Program-made: the position numbers and the translations under genes
Shown here: one piece after another, positions 41,943-51,151 of the stretch
How positions within the stretch are numbered: the first letter of the stretch is position 1
How the letters are laid out: the number at the start of each line of letters is the position of its first letter
NCBI GenBank assembly: GCA_002401855.1
Contig: NVUH01000002.1
Location: forward strand, 156,291 to 220,290
Origin: Hyphomicrobiales bacterium
GTDB lineage: Bacteria; Pseudomonadota; Alphaproteobacteria; Rhizobiales; OSC116
Direction: 5' to 3'
DNA length: 64,000 nucleotides
Notes under the pieces: generated by a model
What the model saw: the letters and a program-made list of their open reading frames with translations, nothing else
The model's database searches: none
Told to the model about the DNA's origin: nothing

Positions 41943-43804
41943 GTATTTTCTTTCGCCAAAATTTTTGTTGGGCGAAAATACCAACCTGCTATGAGTATAA
42001 TTGCCGCCAATAATTTGGTTGCAGGATGCGGAATTAGCACCAAAATAATGATTAGCATATAAATTCCAATGTCTATGAGCCGCCTTCCCGTTAATTCAAT
42101 ACCGCTCAACAACGCAGGAATAACAATCACTAAGGTCAACCCCGCCGCCACAGCTTCTAGTATCGCCAACGCTCCGCCCTGCATTGTCATACCTGGATAT
42201 AGTAGCAATAGAAACGGCACAGTATAAGTAACAGCCCCTAAACGCACCGCTTCAAAAGCCACGGGCATCCAGTTCGTTTTTGCAATGCCTGCCGCCACAA
42301 ATACCGCAACACAAACTGGCGGCGTGATGACCGAAATGGTCGCAAAGTAAAATACAAATAAATGTGTCGCAAGTGGATCAAAGCCGACAATTGTCATTGC
42401 GGGTGCCAAGACGGCTGCCACCAACACATAAGCAGCTGTGGTTGGCAGACCCATGCCCATAATTAAACACACCAAGCCAACAACGACCGATACAAGAATT
42501 GCCGAATTGCCCGCAAAAGATACAATAAATGAAGAGAGCGCAACGCCCACGCCGGTTAAATTAATCATCGAAACCAAAATTTGGGCACCAGCTAACAACA
42601 CACCAATAATCACCATGCCTTTACCCGCATCTGCAATGCCCTCGACTAAATTTGAAATCAGTTTTTTATTTGAAACTTGGCCAAACTGTGTGACTAAATA
42701 GGCGATAAGTAGCCCGACAATGCCATAAAAGGCAGATGTGGCAATTGAGCGACCAAGATAAATGCCAAAACCCAGCCCACCTAGCGCCGCAATGATGGGC
42801 GCAATGCGCCTGAACGCGATGATTTTATGCCACGCTGGAATCTCATCTTCAGGAACTACGGCTAAATTCTGTTTTATAGACACCATATGAACTGTCATAA
42901 ATACTGATAAATAAAATAATGCAGCGGGGATGATGGCAGCAAATATAATTGTGGTGTAAGAAATACCCAAAATTTCGGCCATAACAAAAGCGGCGGCACC
43001 CATAATCGGCGGCGCGATTTGTCCGCCTGTTGAAGCTACGGCCTCAACCGCAGCCGCAAAAGCTCGTGGATAACGCAAACGTATCATCATGGGAATGGTA
43101 AAATTACCCGTTGTGGCGACATTCGCTACAGCCGAGCCTGAAATCATACCAAACATACCGCTCACTATAGTGGCAATTTTGGCCGCGCCACCAGGCTGTT
43201 TGCCGCCCAACTTTGTTGCCAAATCCATAAAGCTTTGGCCACCACCAGAATGCAGCAATAAAGAGCCGAACAAAACGAAAGCTGCAATAATCGTTGCCGC
43301 TATGCCCGTTAACATGCCCCAAATACCTAAGTCACCCAAAAAAATAGTTTCGGTTACAAAGTCAATATCAAAACCTCGGTGCCTTAATGCACCAGGTAAT
43401 AAATTACCAAACAAAGCATAAGCAATACCAATCAATACCAGAATAGGGAAAATAAGCCCAACAGTCCGCCTACCTAATTCTAAAACTGAACCCACCAAAC
43501 CAATGGTCAATAAAATTTCTGTTGTTTTTGCCCATGGTAAAGTGGTCATAATTTGTTCGTAATTTACGACAATGAAACCGCAAGCCACAAAGGTCATTGC
43601 TGTCAATATTATATCAATCACAATCCCAATGGGGCGCCAATTTTTATCAACGCCCAAAGGATATAATGTAAAGCCGAGAGAAACCACCAACGCTAAAAAC
43701 ATAGCGCGTTGAATCAGACTATCAAACGGCCCTGTAGCCGCAGTAAAAAACACAAAACCACCCAATAAAAGCGCTAGTATTTTTTGTAATTTAATAAGAC
43801 TCAT
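41939..43804 (-). CDS. TRAP transporter fused permease (DctQM, TAXI type)
   Basis: 621 aa from the ATG at 43804 with GGGAGAG in front; the frame extends to 43819. The N-terminal 150 residues are DctQ-like (four helices), fused to a DctM-like part of about 12 helices: ELGRRTVGLIFPILVLIGIA, MFGMISGSAVANVATTGNFT, EAVASTGGQIAPPIMGAAAF and MGMGLPTTAAYVLVAAVLAP. This is the usual fused permease of TAXI systems. It is coupled to the AtuA-like gene downstream and follows the TAXI binding-protein gene. Confidence 0.92.
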   Translation of the reverse strand: MSLIKLQKILALLLGGFVFFTAATGPFDSLIQRAMFLALVVSLGFTLYPLGVDKNWRPIGIVIDIILTAMTFVACGFIVVNYEQIMTTLPWAKTTEILLTIGLVGSVLELGRRTVGLIFPILVLIGIAYALFGNLLPGALRHRGFDIDFVTETIFLGDLGIWGMLTGIAATIIAAFVLFGSLLLHSGGGQSFMDLATKLGGKQPGGAAKIATIVSGMFGMISGSAVANVATTGNFTIPMMIRLRYPRAFAAAVEAVASTGGQIAPPIMGAAAFVMAEILGISYTTIIFAAIIPAALFYLSVFMTVHMVSIKQNLAVVPEDEIPAWHKIIAFRRIAPIIAALGGLGFGIYLGRSIATSAFYGIVGLLIAYLVTQFGQVSNKKLISNLVEGIADAGKGMVIIGVLLAGAQILVSMINLTGVGVALSSFIVSFAGNSAILVSVVVGLVCLIMGMGLPTTAAYVLVAAVLAPAMTIVGFDPLATHLFVFYFATISVITPPVCVAVFVAAGIAKTNWMPVAFEAVRLGAVTYTVPFLLLLYPGMTMQGGALAILEAVAAGLTLVIVIPALLSGIELTGRRLIDIGIYMLIIILVLIPHPATKLLAAIILIAGWYFRPTKILAKENT

Positions 43805-43831
43805 GCCCATCTCTCCCAACTCATCACTCTA

Positions 43832-44800
43832 TTATTTGGTAATTTGCAATTTAGCAGGCAAAGTGTAACCGTTTTCGGTAAACCAACGCGCTGCACCTGG
43901 ATGCAAAGCAATTGTTCCAAACTTTAGAGTACGTTCAGCTAAGTTGGCGCCTTTAACACTCGCCATAGCTTCACCTTGAACTGTCTTATCTTCCATAACC
44001 GCTTTTACAATTTTATAAGCTGCATCTTCAGACAATTTTGATGATGCGGCAACACCGACACCAAAACTCCATGTTGAGTATGCGGGAATACCTTCGGCAG
44101 CACCCGCCGGAATATCAACAACCGAAATATCAGGCATTTTTTCTTTCAGAGTTGCTTTTTGTGCATCAGACAGACCAACAACAGTGATTGGAATAGAAGC
44201 GGCAATATCAAGTGAAGAACCGTCCAGTTTTTCACCTGCTCCAGATTTCACATAACCAACTAAACGGTTATCTTTTACAGCACCGACAATATCTGCAGTG
44301 GAGCCACGCATAAATTTACCCGTCAATCCAAGCGTCTTGAACACAGCTTCCGTTGTGGCCTCCGTAGCAGAACCCTTTATGCCGGGGTTAAATGCAACTT
44401 CAGACAGCTTCTCAAGGCTATCGATATTCGCATCTCTACGTAACACTACATTCTGCGGAGCGCCAACATAAACCCACAATAATTGTAAATCTTGTGGATT
44501 GCCTTCGAACTTATTGGTTCCTGCGACAGCGTGTTGAACAACATTAGTTGTAACCAACCCTAGATCCATTCTTTCGCGCGCAATATGGCTTATGTTATCC
44601 ATAGTCGCGCCTGTTTCGACAATTGTCACCTTGATGTCATCAGCGTTCTCATTAATTAGCTTTCCAACAGCTACAAAATATCCGTAATGACTCGATGAAG
44701 CTGATGTTGAACCAATTAGTAGATCTTCCGCTTGCACAGTAAATGCCATTGAAGACGCAAATATGGCTACGCTTGCAAGCGCTATTTTTTTGATATTCAT
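43832..44800 (-). CDS. TAXI-family TRAP transporter substrate-binding protein
   Basis: 322 aa from the ATG at 44800 with GAGGG; a long open extension to 45022 overlaps the divergent LysR gene and is rejected. Signal peptide about residues 1-23 (MNKI-like start, ending FTVQA). TAXI features: LLIGSTSASSSHYGYFVAVG, TIVETGATMDNISHIARERM, DLGLVTTNVVQHAVAG and SEVAFNPGIKGSATEATTEA. Family ligands include glutamate/glutamine and dicarboxylic or small organic acids; ligand unknown here. It is divergent from a LysR regulator. Confidence 0.9.
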   Translation of the reverse strand: MNIKKIALASVAIFASSMAFTVQAEDLLIGSTSASSSHYGYFVAVGKLINENADDIKVTIVETGATMDNISHIARERMDLGLVTTNVVQHAVAGTNKFEGNPQDLQLLWVYVGAPQNVVLRRDANIDSLEKLSEVAFNPGIKGSATEATTEAVFKTLGLTGKFMRGSTADIVGAVKDNRLVGYVKSGAGEKLDGSSLDIAASIPITVVGLSDAQKATLKEKMPDISVVDIPAGAAEGIPAYSTWSFGVGVAASSKLSEDAAYKIVKAVMEDKTVQGEAMASVKGANLAERTLKFGTIALHPGAARWFTENGYTLPAKLQITK

Positions 44801-44919
44801 TTTTTTCCCTCTTTTTAATATAAGTTCGTGCTTTTTAACACCCATACAAGTGGATGGCTTAGTGGAATATGCAGCATAAAAACTGTTGCGTAAATAGTTA
44901 AAAATGGTACAATTGATGC

Positions 44920-45831
44920 ATGAAACGCAACAGTTACGACATCGCAACCTATAAAGCAGTCCAGATTTTACATAAAACTGGAGGTTTCCGATTGGCTGCT
45001 CAAGAGTTAAAACTTTCTGCATCAGCTTTGTCTCGTTTAATCAGTAGATTAGAGGATGAGATTGGCACTAAATTATTTGATCGGGACACTAGAAACGTAA
45101 CCATAACCACTCAGGGTAAAGCGTTTATACGTATGGCTGAACAAATCATCAATGTATCTACCAACGCGGAATTGGAATTTAATGCCTTTCTTGCTGCACG
45201 CAGTGGAAAACTCACAATTGCCGGGCTACCTTCACTAACAGCAGGGTTAATTCCGCCCTTATTAAAACAATTCTCTGAGCAAAACCCTAATATTGACATC
45301 AACATTATGGATATTTTATCCATTGACGTTGTACAAGCGGTTCTTCAAAACAAAGCAGATCTTGGGTTGACTTCTGGAACAATAGATACACGCGAGCAAG
45401 TGTCATTTTTACCATTAACTGAAGATGAATTTGTGGCCGTGGGAAGTGCAAATGGCTATTTAAAAGAAGAACGAACCTATAATCTAAGCGAGTTAATTAC
45501 TCAGCCATTTATAGCCATGTCATCAGGTTCTGGCGTTAGAGATTTAGTAAACGCAGCCTGTATGCAAATGGATCTATCATTCACGCCTCGTTATGAGGTT
45601 TCTCATTTAGCAACAGCTGGTGCATTGATCTCAGAAGGACTTGGTATATCTGTATTGCCAACCATGACGCTACCCGTTTTAGGCGTTAGCGATATAGTGT
45701 GTCGCCCTATTAGGAATTTTAGCTTTAAACGACGCATTGGTGTTATTTGGCGTTCTGGTAAAAACCTTTCCCCCGCAGCAACCGAATTTTTAAAAATCGT
45801 TAGAAGTACCAACTTATTTTCTGAATCCTAG
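44920..45831 (+). CDS. LysR-family transcriptional regulator (TAXI/AtuA locus)
   Basis: 303 aa. N-terminal wHTH: YKAVQILHKTGGFRLAAQEL, LSASALSRLISRLEDEIGTK, LFDRDTRNVTITTQGKAFIR. The effector domain includes KLTIAGLPSLTAGLIPPLLK, NIDINIMDILSIDVVQAVLQ and GLGISVLPTMTLPVLG. It is divergent from the TAXI-TRAP/AtuA operon, whose expression it most likely governs. The gap holds a short palindrome TATGC-A-GCATA (44868-44878) as a weak operator candidate. Confidence 0.9.
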   Translation: MKRNSYDIATYKAVQILHKTGGFRLAAQELKLSASALSRLISRLEDEIGTKLFDRDTRNVTITTQGKAFIRMAEQIINVSTNAELEFNAFLAARSGKLTIAGLPSLTAGLIPPLLKQFSEQNPNIDINIMDILSIDVVQAVLQNKADLGLTSGTIDTREQVSFLPLTEDEFVAVGSANGYLKEERTYNLSELITQPFIAMSSGSGVRDLVNAACMQMDLSFTPRYEVSHLATAGALISEGLGISVLPTMTLPVLGVSDIVCRPIRNFSFKRRIGVIWRSGKNLSPAATEFLKIVRSTNLFSES

Positions 45832-46265
45832 CCAAAAAAACTAGAAGAAGTTTCAAAAACCTAAATAGTTCATCAAAACAATATGCAAAAACAAAGCCAT
45901 TTTGCATAGGCAGAATAATACCAGTTGATATTGGTGTTTTGTTGCCATTTTAAAATAGCGTTGGAGGTCATCTCAGTGCCGTTGTCACTGTCAGCACAAG
46001 AGCCAAACATTCGCGGCTAGCTCCAATCGCTTTGTACAACTCTTTAAGAACAAATACGGTTATTTGCCATCAAAATTTAAATTCTTAAATTAAATCTATA
46101 ATTTATTTGATAACTCCGATTATTGACTCTGACACCAAAATACTCGCCATTATATCCTCCAATAAACACTTCGAAGATCGTGGCCACTTTTATCCGACAG
46201 GTCCATATTGAGTTCAAATTGTAGGCAAGGCCAATTCACAAAACTGTTTTAAAATTGTAATCAAC
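45832..46265. other. intergenic region with an IS3-family remnant
   Basis: No intact gene. The only recognisable content is a transposase shred at about 45903-46013 (annotated separately). The rest is AT-rich sequence without convincing codon structure. Confidence 0.6.
45903..46013 (-). pseudogene. IS3-family OrfB fragment
   Basis: The minus strand reads CADSDNGTEMTSNAILKWQQ and then NTNINWYYSAYAKWLCF, matching the second-Asp region of IS3-family transposases of the DNGTELTS / AILxWQQ type. Only about 35 codons remain. It differs from the copies at 20 and 32 kb, which have FNTDQGSQFTS at this site. Confidence 0.75.
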
Positions 46266-46309
46266 TTGTCATATTGCTTGCCTATACCATAAATGTAACC
46301 GCATACATT
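46266..46309 (+). promoter_or_regulatory. predicted promoter and LacI-type operator
   Basis: TTGTCA (46266-46271), 17 bp, ATAAAT (46289-46294) form a plausible promoter. Overlapping its downstream side, AATGTAACCGCATACATT (46292-46309) is an imperfect palindrome around a central CG, the layout of LacI-family operators. It should allow autoregulation of the LacI-type gene and control of the following ABC operon. Confidence 0.55.
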
Positions 46310-46328
46310 ATGAGATTTAGGAATAAAT

Positions 46329-47351
46329 ATGGCCCCGACAATTAAACATGTTGCAAAGTTAGCTAATGTTTCTGTGGCGACGGTTTCACGGGTTATAAAC
46401 CAAAGTAAAAAAGTGAAACAGGCCACTCGAATTAAAGTGGAGCAAGCCATTGAGCAATTGAACTTCACGCCCAATGCTCTTGGCCGCAACCTCTCAACCG
46501 CTCACACTAAATCGCTCGGCGTGGTCATCCCTTCATTATCAAACCCCGTGTTTGCCGATGCCGTTTCGGGCATTAATCAGCAGGCCAAAAGCCGTGGCTA
46601 CACGCTCATGTTCACCTCGACTGATTATGTCGCGCAAGATGAATTGCAGGCTGTGACCTCCTTACTTGCTTATCAAGTTGAGGGTATTATTCTGACCGTC
46701 GCAAACCCGATAGATAACCAAGCGCTCAACCTATTAATTAAAAATAAAATCCCTTATGTGCTCATTTATAATCAGGCAAGTGATGCACAACATCCTGTCG
46801 TGACAATTGACAATATAAATTCAGGCGGCGGCGTGGCACAAAAACTGTTAGATTTAGGTCATATAAAATTGGCAATGATTTCTGGAAATTTCGCGGCGTC
46901 TGACCGTGCGCGGGCGCGTAAACAAGGCTTTGTTGATACGATAACAAGTGCTGGTCATCCAACACCGTTGATTATCGAGGTGGATTTTATTGAACCAGAT
47001 TTGGATGAAATCTTACCCCCCATTTTTGCCGACCCGTTCACAGCACCAACTGCATTATTTTGCTCAAACGATCTTTTGGCCATTTCGGTCATCGGGGCTT
47101 TAGGGCGTATGGGGTTAAATGTCCCTCATGATATTTCCGTCATTGGGTTTGATGGCATTGCCATCGGCGCCCATCTTCATCCCACTCTATCTACCGTGAT
47201 TCAACCATCACACAAGATGGGGTTGGTAGCTACCCAGCAATTGCTGGACAACATTAATGGTCAGGATTACCATAAAACGGTCATCCTACCACACATAATT
47301 CGTACTGGGGAATCGGCGGGAATCGTTCCTTCCGTTCAAATAAACTTATAA
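46329..47351 (+). CDS. LacI-family transcriptional regulator
   Basis: 340 aa. The LacI HTH spans residues 2-50: TIKHVAKLANVSVATVSRVI, then NFTPNALGRNLSTAHTKSLG (hinge helix). The periplasmic-binding-like effector domain follows: VVIPSLSNPVFADAVSGINQ, AMISGNFAASDRARARKQGF and DISVIGFDGIAIGAHLHPTL. AGGAAT ribosome site. It is the first gene of a same-strand run with the ABC importer and phosphodiesterase genes, and is probably their local repressor. Effector unknown, plausibly the imported compound or its breakdown product. Confidence 0.93.
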   Translation: MAPTIKHVAKLANVSVATVSRVINQSKKVKQATRIKVEQAIEQLNFTPNALGRNLSTAHTKSLGVVIPSLSNPVFADAVSGINQQAKSRGYTLMFTSTDYVAQDELQAVTSLLAYQVEGIILTVANPIDNQALNLLIKNKIPYVLIYNQASDAQHPVVTIDNINSGGGVAQKLLDLGHIKLAMISGNFAASDRARARKQGFVDTITSAGHPTPLIIEVDFIEPDLDEILPPIFADPFTAPTALFCSNDLLAISVIGALGRMGLNVPHDISVIGFDGIAIGAHLHPTLSTVIQPSHKMGLVATQQLLDNINGQDYHKTVILPHIIRTGESAGIVPSVQINL

Positions 47352-47375
47352 ACGATTGATAATAGGACTAAGGTA

Positions 47376-48389
47376 ATGATAAAAAAAATCATAAAAACCG
47401 CTTTAATTGGCTTAACATTGATTTCAAGCCAACAAGCCATTAGCGCATTTGCTGCTGATGCTATTTGTTATAACTGCCCTCCTCAATGGGCAGACTGGGC
47501 ATCACAACTTAAAAGCATTGAAAAACATCTCGGCTATCAGATCCCACATGATAATAAAAATTCTGGCCAAACATTATCACAATTATTGGCCGAAAAAGAC
47601 AATCCTGTGGCCGATGTTGCTTATTATGGTGTATCATTTGGCATACAAGCGGGGCAAAAAGACGTTGTGACAGCGTATAAGCCTCAGCATTTTGATGAAA
47701 TTCCAGCGGGTCTTAAAGACCCTGAAGGAAAATGGTTTACCATTCACTCTGGCACTCTAGGCTTTTTTGTAAATGTTGACGCGCTTGAAGGCGCTGCTGT
47801 TCCGCAATCATGGGCGGATTTGCTCAAACCAGAATATAAAGGTTTGGTTGGTTATTTAGACCCTACATCTGCCTTTGTTGGCTATGCTGGTGCCGTTGCG
47901 GTTAACCGCGCACTAGGCGGTGATCTTGATAATTTTGATGCAGGCATTGAATATTTTAAACAGCTTGCTAAAAACGACCCGATTGTTCCGAAACAAACTT
48001 CATATGCACGGGTTATATCTGGCGAAATTCCAATCCTATTTGATTATGATTTCAATGCTTATCGTGCCAAATATAAAGACAATGCCAATGTGGCTTTTGT
48101 CATTCCGCAAGAAGGTACAATAGTTGTGCCATATGTAATGAGTTTGGTTAAAAATGGCCCTCACCCAGAAAAAGGTAAAAAAATCTTAGATTTCATCATG
48201 TCTGATGAAGGTCAAAAAGTTTGGGCAAATGCATTTTTACGCCCCATTCGCGCCTCTGCAATGTCAGCAGAAGCCGCCAGCAAGTTTTTACCCGACGCTG
48301 ATTATGCACGTTCTACGCCACTCGATTATTCTAAAATGGCCGAAGCGCAAGCAGGCTTTACTGAGCGCTATTTAACGGAAGTTAAATAA
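47376..48389 (+). CDS. ABC transporter substrate-binding protein (PotD/Fbp-like, family 1)
   Basis: 337 aa, Sec signal peptide to about residue 26 (ISAFA). Type II periplasmic binding fold: QLLAEKDNPVADVAYYGVSF, FTIHSGTLGFFVNVDALEGA, VPQSWADLLKPEYKGLVGYL, ISGEIPILFDYDFNAYRAKY and IMSDEGQKVWANAFLRPIRA. The same family includes binding proteins for ferric ion, polyamines, phosphonates and glycerophosphodiesters. The downstream GpdQ-like phosphodiesterase makes a phosphodiester the best guess. A small pair Cys28/Cys31 region (ICYNCPPQW) follows the signal cleavage site. Confidence 0.88.
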   Translation: MIKKIIKTALIGLTLISSQQAISAFAADAICYNCPPQWADWASQLKSIEKHLGYQIPHDNKNSGQTLSQLLAEKDNPVADVAYYGVSFGIQAGQKDVVTAYKPQHFDEIPAGLKDPEGKWFTIHSGTLGFFVNVDALEGAAVPQSWADLLKPEYKGLVGYLDPTSAFVGYAGAVAVNRALGGDLDNFDAGIEYFKQLAKNDPIVPKQTSYARVISGEIPILFDYDFNAYRAKYKDNANVAFVIPQEGTIVVPYVMSLVKNGPHPEKGKKILDFIMSDEGQKVWANAFLRPIRASAMSAEAASKFLPDADYARSTPLDYSKMAEAQAGFTERYLTEVK

Positions 48390-48394
48390 ACTTA

Positions 48395-48451
48395 TTAGAG
48401 ATCTCCCTCTCTAATTTGTTGGGGTTAGTTCCCTCCCTTACTAACCCCAAC
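48395..48451 (+). terminator. two stem-loops between the binding-protein gene and the permease genes
   Basis: Stem 1: TTAGAGA/TCTCTAA (48395-48414). Stem 2: GTTGGGGTTAG/CTAACCCCAAC (48418-48451), a perfect 11-bp stem. No T-run follows, so these are likely partial terminators or mRNA stabilisers that keep binding-protein expression above that of the permeases. Confidence 0.7.
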
Positions 48452-48486
48452 ATTCATCTCAATTTATATTTTATGAATGCTCCAAA

Positions 48487-49305
48487 ATGTCACCCCATTA
48501 TCCTAGGCTATTTTTACTCATTTTACCCGCTGCTATTGTTTTCACAGCATTTTTCATCATACCGATGACGCGGCTTATTTTCATTGGCGGCACAGGAGAA
48601 AATGGCTGGACAGCTTACCATGCCATCTTTACCAATAGCCGCTACCTTTATAGCATGATAGCCACCCTCATCCTGTCATTCAGCGTTACAATTATCTCAG
48701 TCATTATATCGACCATTGTCGGGTTGTTTCTAGTGCGCAATCAATTTTATGGGCGCGATATACTCATCTCAATGCTTACGTTTCCGCTGGCTTTCCCGGG
48801 TGTAGTTATCGGTTTCTTGGTCATTTTATCGGCTGGAAGACAAGGCTTGATTGGCTACATTAGCAAAGCCTTAACTGGTGACAAATGGGTGTTTGCTTAT
48901 TCTATTGCGGGTCTGTTTATGGGCTATGTTTATTTTTCAATCCCACGGGTTATTTTAACCGTTATGGCCGCAGGTGAAAAGCTAGAGCCATCACTTGAAG
49001 AAGCCGCTAAATCACTTGGTGCAAGCCCTTGGCAGGTGGTTAAAGACATTATCATCCCCGCCTTAAAGCCTGGGCTTATCGCCTCGAGTGCCATTTGTTT
49101 TGCCACATCCATGGGGGCATTTGGCACCGCTTTCACTTTAGCAACAAATATAGACGTTCTGCCGATGACTATTTACACCGAATTTACATTAAACGCCAAT
49201 ATTGCAGGTGCAGCAAGCTTGTCCATCGTTTTAGGCTTGGTCACTTGGCTTGCTCTTTATATCGCACGCAGCCTCTCGGGCACAAGCGTTGCGCCAGCGG
49301 GTTAG
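48487..49305 (+). CDS. ABC transporter permease (PotB-like)
   Basis: 272 aa, six membrane helices of the BPD_transp_1 family: FLLILPAAIVFTAFFIIPMT at the start, ISMLTFPLAFPGVVIGFLVI, and the EAA coupling loop LEEAAKSLGASPWQVVKDII followed by IPALKPGLIASSAICFATSM. First of two separate permease genes; the second follows after 28 bp with a duplicated 13-bp spacer. Confidence 0.9.
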   Translation: MSPHYPRLFLLILPAAIVFTAFFIIPMTRLIFIGGTGENGWTAYHAIFTNSRYLYSMIATLILSFSVTIISVIISTIVGLFLVRNQFYGRDILISMLTFPLAFPGVVIGFLVILSAGRQGLIGYISKALTGDKWVFAYSIAGLFMGYVYFSIPRVILTVMAAGEKLEPSLEEAAKSLGASPWQVVKDIIIPALKPGLIASSAICFATSMGAFGTAFTLATNIDVLPMTIYTEFTLNANIAGAASLSIVLGLVTWLALYIARSLSGTSVAPAG

Positions 49306-49330
49306 GCCAGAGGGATAGGCCAGAGGGATA
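49305..49330 (+). repeat. 13-bp tandem duplication ahead of the second permease gene
   Basis: GGCCAGAGGGATA occurs twice head to tail immediately after the first permease stop. Each copy carries a GAGGGAT ribosome-binding-like core, so the second permease gene has two potential ribosome sites. Confidence 0.85.
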
Positions 49331-49333
49331 GGA

Positions 49334-50125
49334 ATGAATATGCGAAATAAATGGTTATTTAGAGCTCAACTTATTTTCACTTTATTGGTTTGCAGTTTTT
49401 TGATTGTACCCGTCATACTTTCGGCTTTGGCGGGCATTACACAGAATTTTTTTCTCGGCATAAAAAGTGGCATCACGCTTCATTGGCTTGGTGAAGTGTG
49501 GCAACTTTATTCGGGTACAATTTATCTTTCCTTACTCATTGCCATATGGTGCCTCATCGCGACCTTAGCCATTGGCGTGCCAGCGGCTTATGTTTTAGCC
49601 AAACAAAATGGCAAATTAGCACGGTTTATTGAAGAGATAATTGTATTGCCCATTGCCATACCAGGGCTGGCCATTGCTTTGGCTTTGATTATTAATTATG
49701 GCGGATTTCGAGATTTTAGAACCAGTTGGGGCTTTATATTGGTTGGCCATATTCTGTATACGTTGCCGTTTATGCTGCGTTCAGTATTGGCGGTGTTATC
49801 AAGCACGAATTTTCATGAATTAGAAGAAAGTGCCGCCAGTCTTGGGGCGTCATTCTGGCAACGGTTTTTTACAATTATCCTACCCAATGCCAAATCGGGT
49901 ATTTTAGCTGGGGCGCTTATGGTGGTCACATTGTCCATTGGCGAATTTAACTTAACTTGGATGTTGCATACGCCCGAAACCAAAACTCTACCTGTAGGTT
50001 TGGCTGATAGCTATGCGTCTATGCGGCTTGAAGTTGCCAGCGCTTATACACTCATATTCTTTGTCATGATCATTCCATTACTGATTGCCATGCAAAAATT
50101 ATCGCAAAAAACAAATAAGGTTTAA
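49334..50125 (+). CDS. ABC transporter permease (PotC-like)
   Basis: 263 aa, six membrane helices. WCLIATLAIGVPAAYVLAKQ, VLPIAIPGLAIALALIINYG, coupling loop LEESAASLGASFWQRFFTII, LPNAKSGILAGALMVVTLSI and GEFNLTWMLHTPETKTLPVG are typical of the PotC/FbpB second-permease type. An in-frame ATG at 49340 is a possible alternative start. Partners the product of 48487-49305. Confidence 0.9.
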   Translation: MNMRNKWLFRAQLIFTLLVCSFLIVPVILSALAGITQNFFLGIKSGITLHWLGEVWQLYSGTIYLSLLIAIWCLIATLAIGVPAAYVLAKQNGKLARFIEEIIVLPIAIPGLAIALALIINYGGFRDFRTSWGFILVGHILYTLPFMLRSVLAVLSSTNFHELEESAASLGASFWQRFFTIILPNAKSGILAGALMVVTLSIGEFNLTWMLHTPETKTLPVGLADSYASMRLEVASAYTLIFFVMIIPLLIAMQKLSQKTNKV

Positions 50126-50127
50126 CG

Positions 50128-51150
50128 ATGAATCCGACAGCCACCTCGATAAAACTCACCAATTGCGCAAAAACCTTTGCCGATGGAACCCAAGCGTTAA
50201 AACCCCTCAACTTAACTGTAAAAGCAGGCGAAACCATTGTGTTATTGGGCCCTTCCGGTTGCGGTAAAACCACTTTATTGCGTATCATTGCGGGGTTAGA
50301 GGCTACCGATCAGGGCGGCGAGATTTATTTTAACCAGCAAAACATGACATCAATTGCCATAGAAAAACGCAATATTGGCATGGTATTTCAGTCATATGCT
50401 TTATTCCCCAATATGTCGGTGGCACAAAACATCGTTTATGGATTAAAAATTCGCAAATTAAAGCCGCAAGCGATAAAGCAACGGCTTGATGAAATGTTAG
50501 AAATGATGCAAATAGAGGCACTGGCTCATCGTCGCATTGATCAATTATCTGGTGGCCAACGCCAGCGTGTTGCCTTAGCACGCGCCATCGCGGTTCGGCC
50601 AAATCTTTTATTATTAGATGAACCATTAACCGCACTCGACGCATCCTTAAGAGATAGGCTGCGCAGCGAGATTAGTGAGCTGTTACAAAAGTTGGGCATT
50701 ACATCCATTTATGTCACTCATGATCAATCCGAAGCGATGGCGTTGGCTGATCGGATTGTGGTGATGGATGAAGGTCGCATTGTTCAAATAGGCTCGCCAT
50801 ACGATATTTATCACCGCCCAAAAAATGAATTTGTGGCTAATTTTGTTGGCAATGTGAACCAACACCCCCATGTTTTTAATACGGATTATTTGACGCTATT
50901 TAGACCAGAAGATGCTGAAATTGTTGAGCCAAGCAAAGGTGAATTTGAGGCCAAAATTATGAGTGTCTTATTTTTGGGAGATAAAAGCCGTCTCACCTTA
51001 GATTGCGGTTTTAAAAAGCCGATTTATGTAGATACGACATTGAGGCAAGATTTTAAAACGGGAATGACAATAAGCATATATGTTGAGCCTGAACGTCTGA
51101 TTAGGCTCAAAACCACAGATAATAGCTCAGCTGCTGTTAAGGAGAGCTAA
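50128..51150 (+). CDS. ABC transporter ATPase (PotA/UgpC-like)
   Basis: 340 aa. Walker A GPSGCGKTTLLRIIAGLEAT, GMVFQSYALFPNMSVAQNIV (Q-loop), signature LSGGQRQRVALARAIAVRPN, Walker B LLLLDEPLTALDA and YVTHDQSEAMALADRIVVMD. The C-terminal 90 residues are a TOBE-type regulatory domain (FLGDKSRLTLDCGFKKPIYV). It starts 2 bp after the permease stop and 1 bp before the phosphodiesterase gene. Confidence 0.93.
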   Translation: MNPTATSIKLTNCAKTFADGTQALKPLNLTVKAGETIVLLGPSGCGKTTLLRIIAGLEATDQGGEIYFNQQNMTSIAIEKRNIGMVFQSYALFPNMSVAQNIVYGLKIRKLKPQAIKQRLDEMLEMMQIEALAHRRIDQLSGGQRQRVALARAIAVRPNLLLLDEPLTALDASLRDRLRSEISELLQKLGITSIYVTHDQSEAMALADRIVVMDEGRIVQIGSPYDIYHRPKNEFVANFVGNVNQHPHVFNTDYLTLFRPEDAEIVEPSKGEFEAKIMSVLFLGDKSRLTLDCGFKKPIYVDTTLRQDFKTGMTISIYVEPERLIRLKTTDNSSAAVKES

Positions 51151-51151
51151 T

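Noticed and set aside
44801..45022. 75-residue extension of the TAXI binding protein
   Set aside because: It runs through the divergent LysR gene, and the ATG at 44800 has a ribosome site and begins a normal signal peptide.
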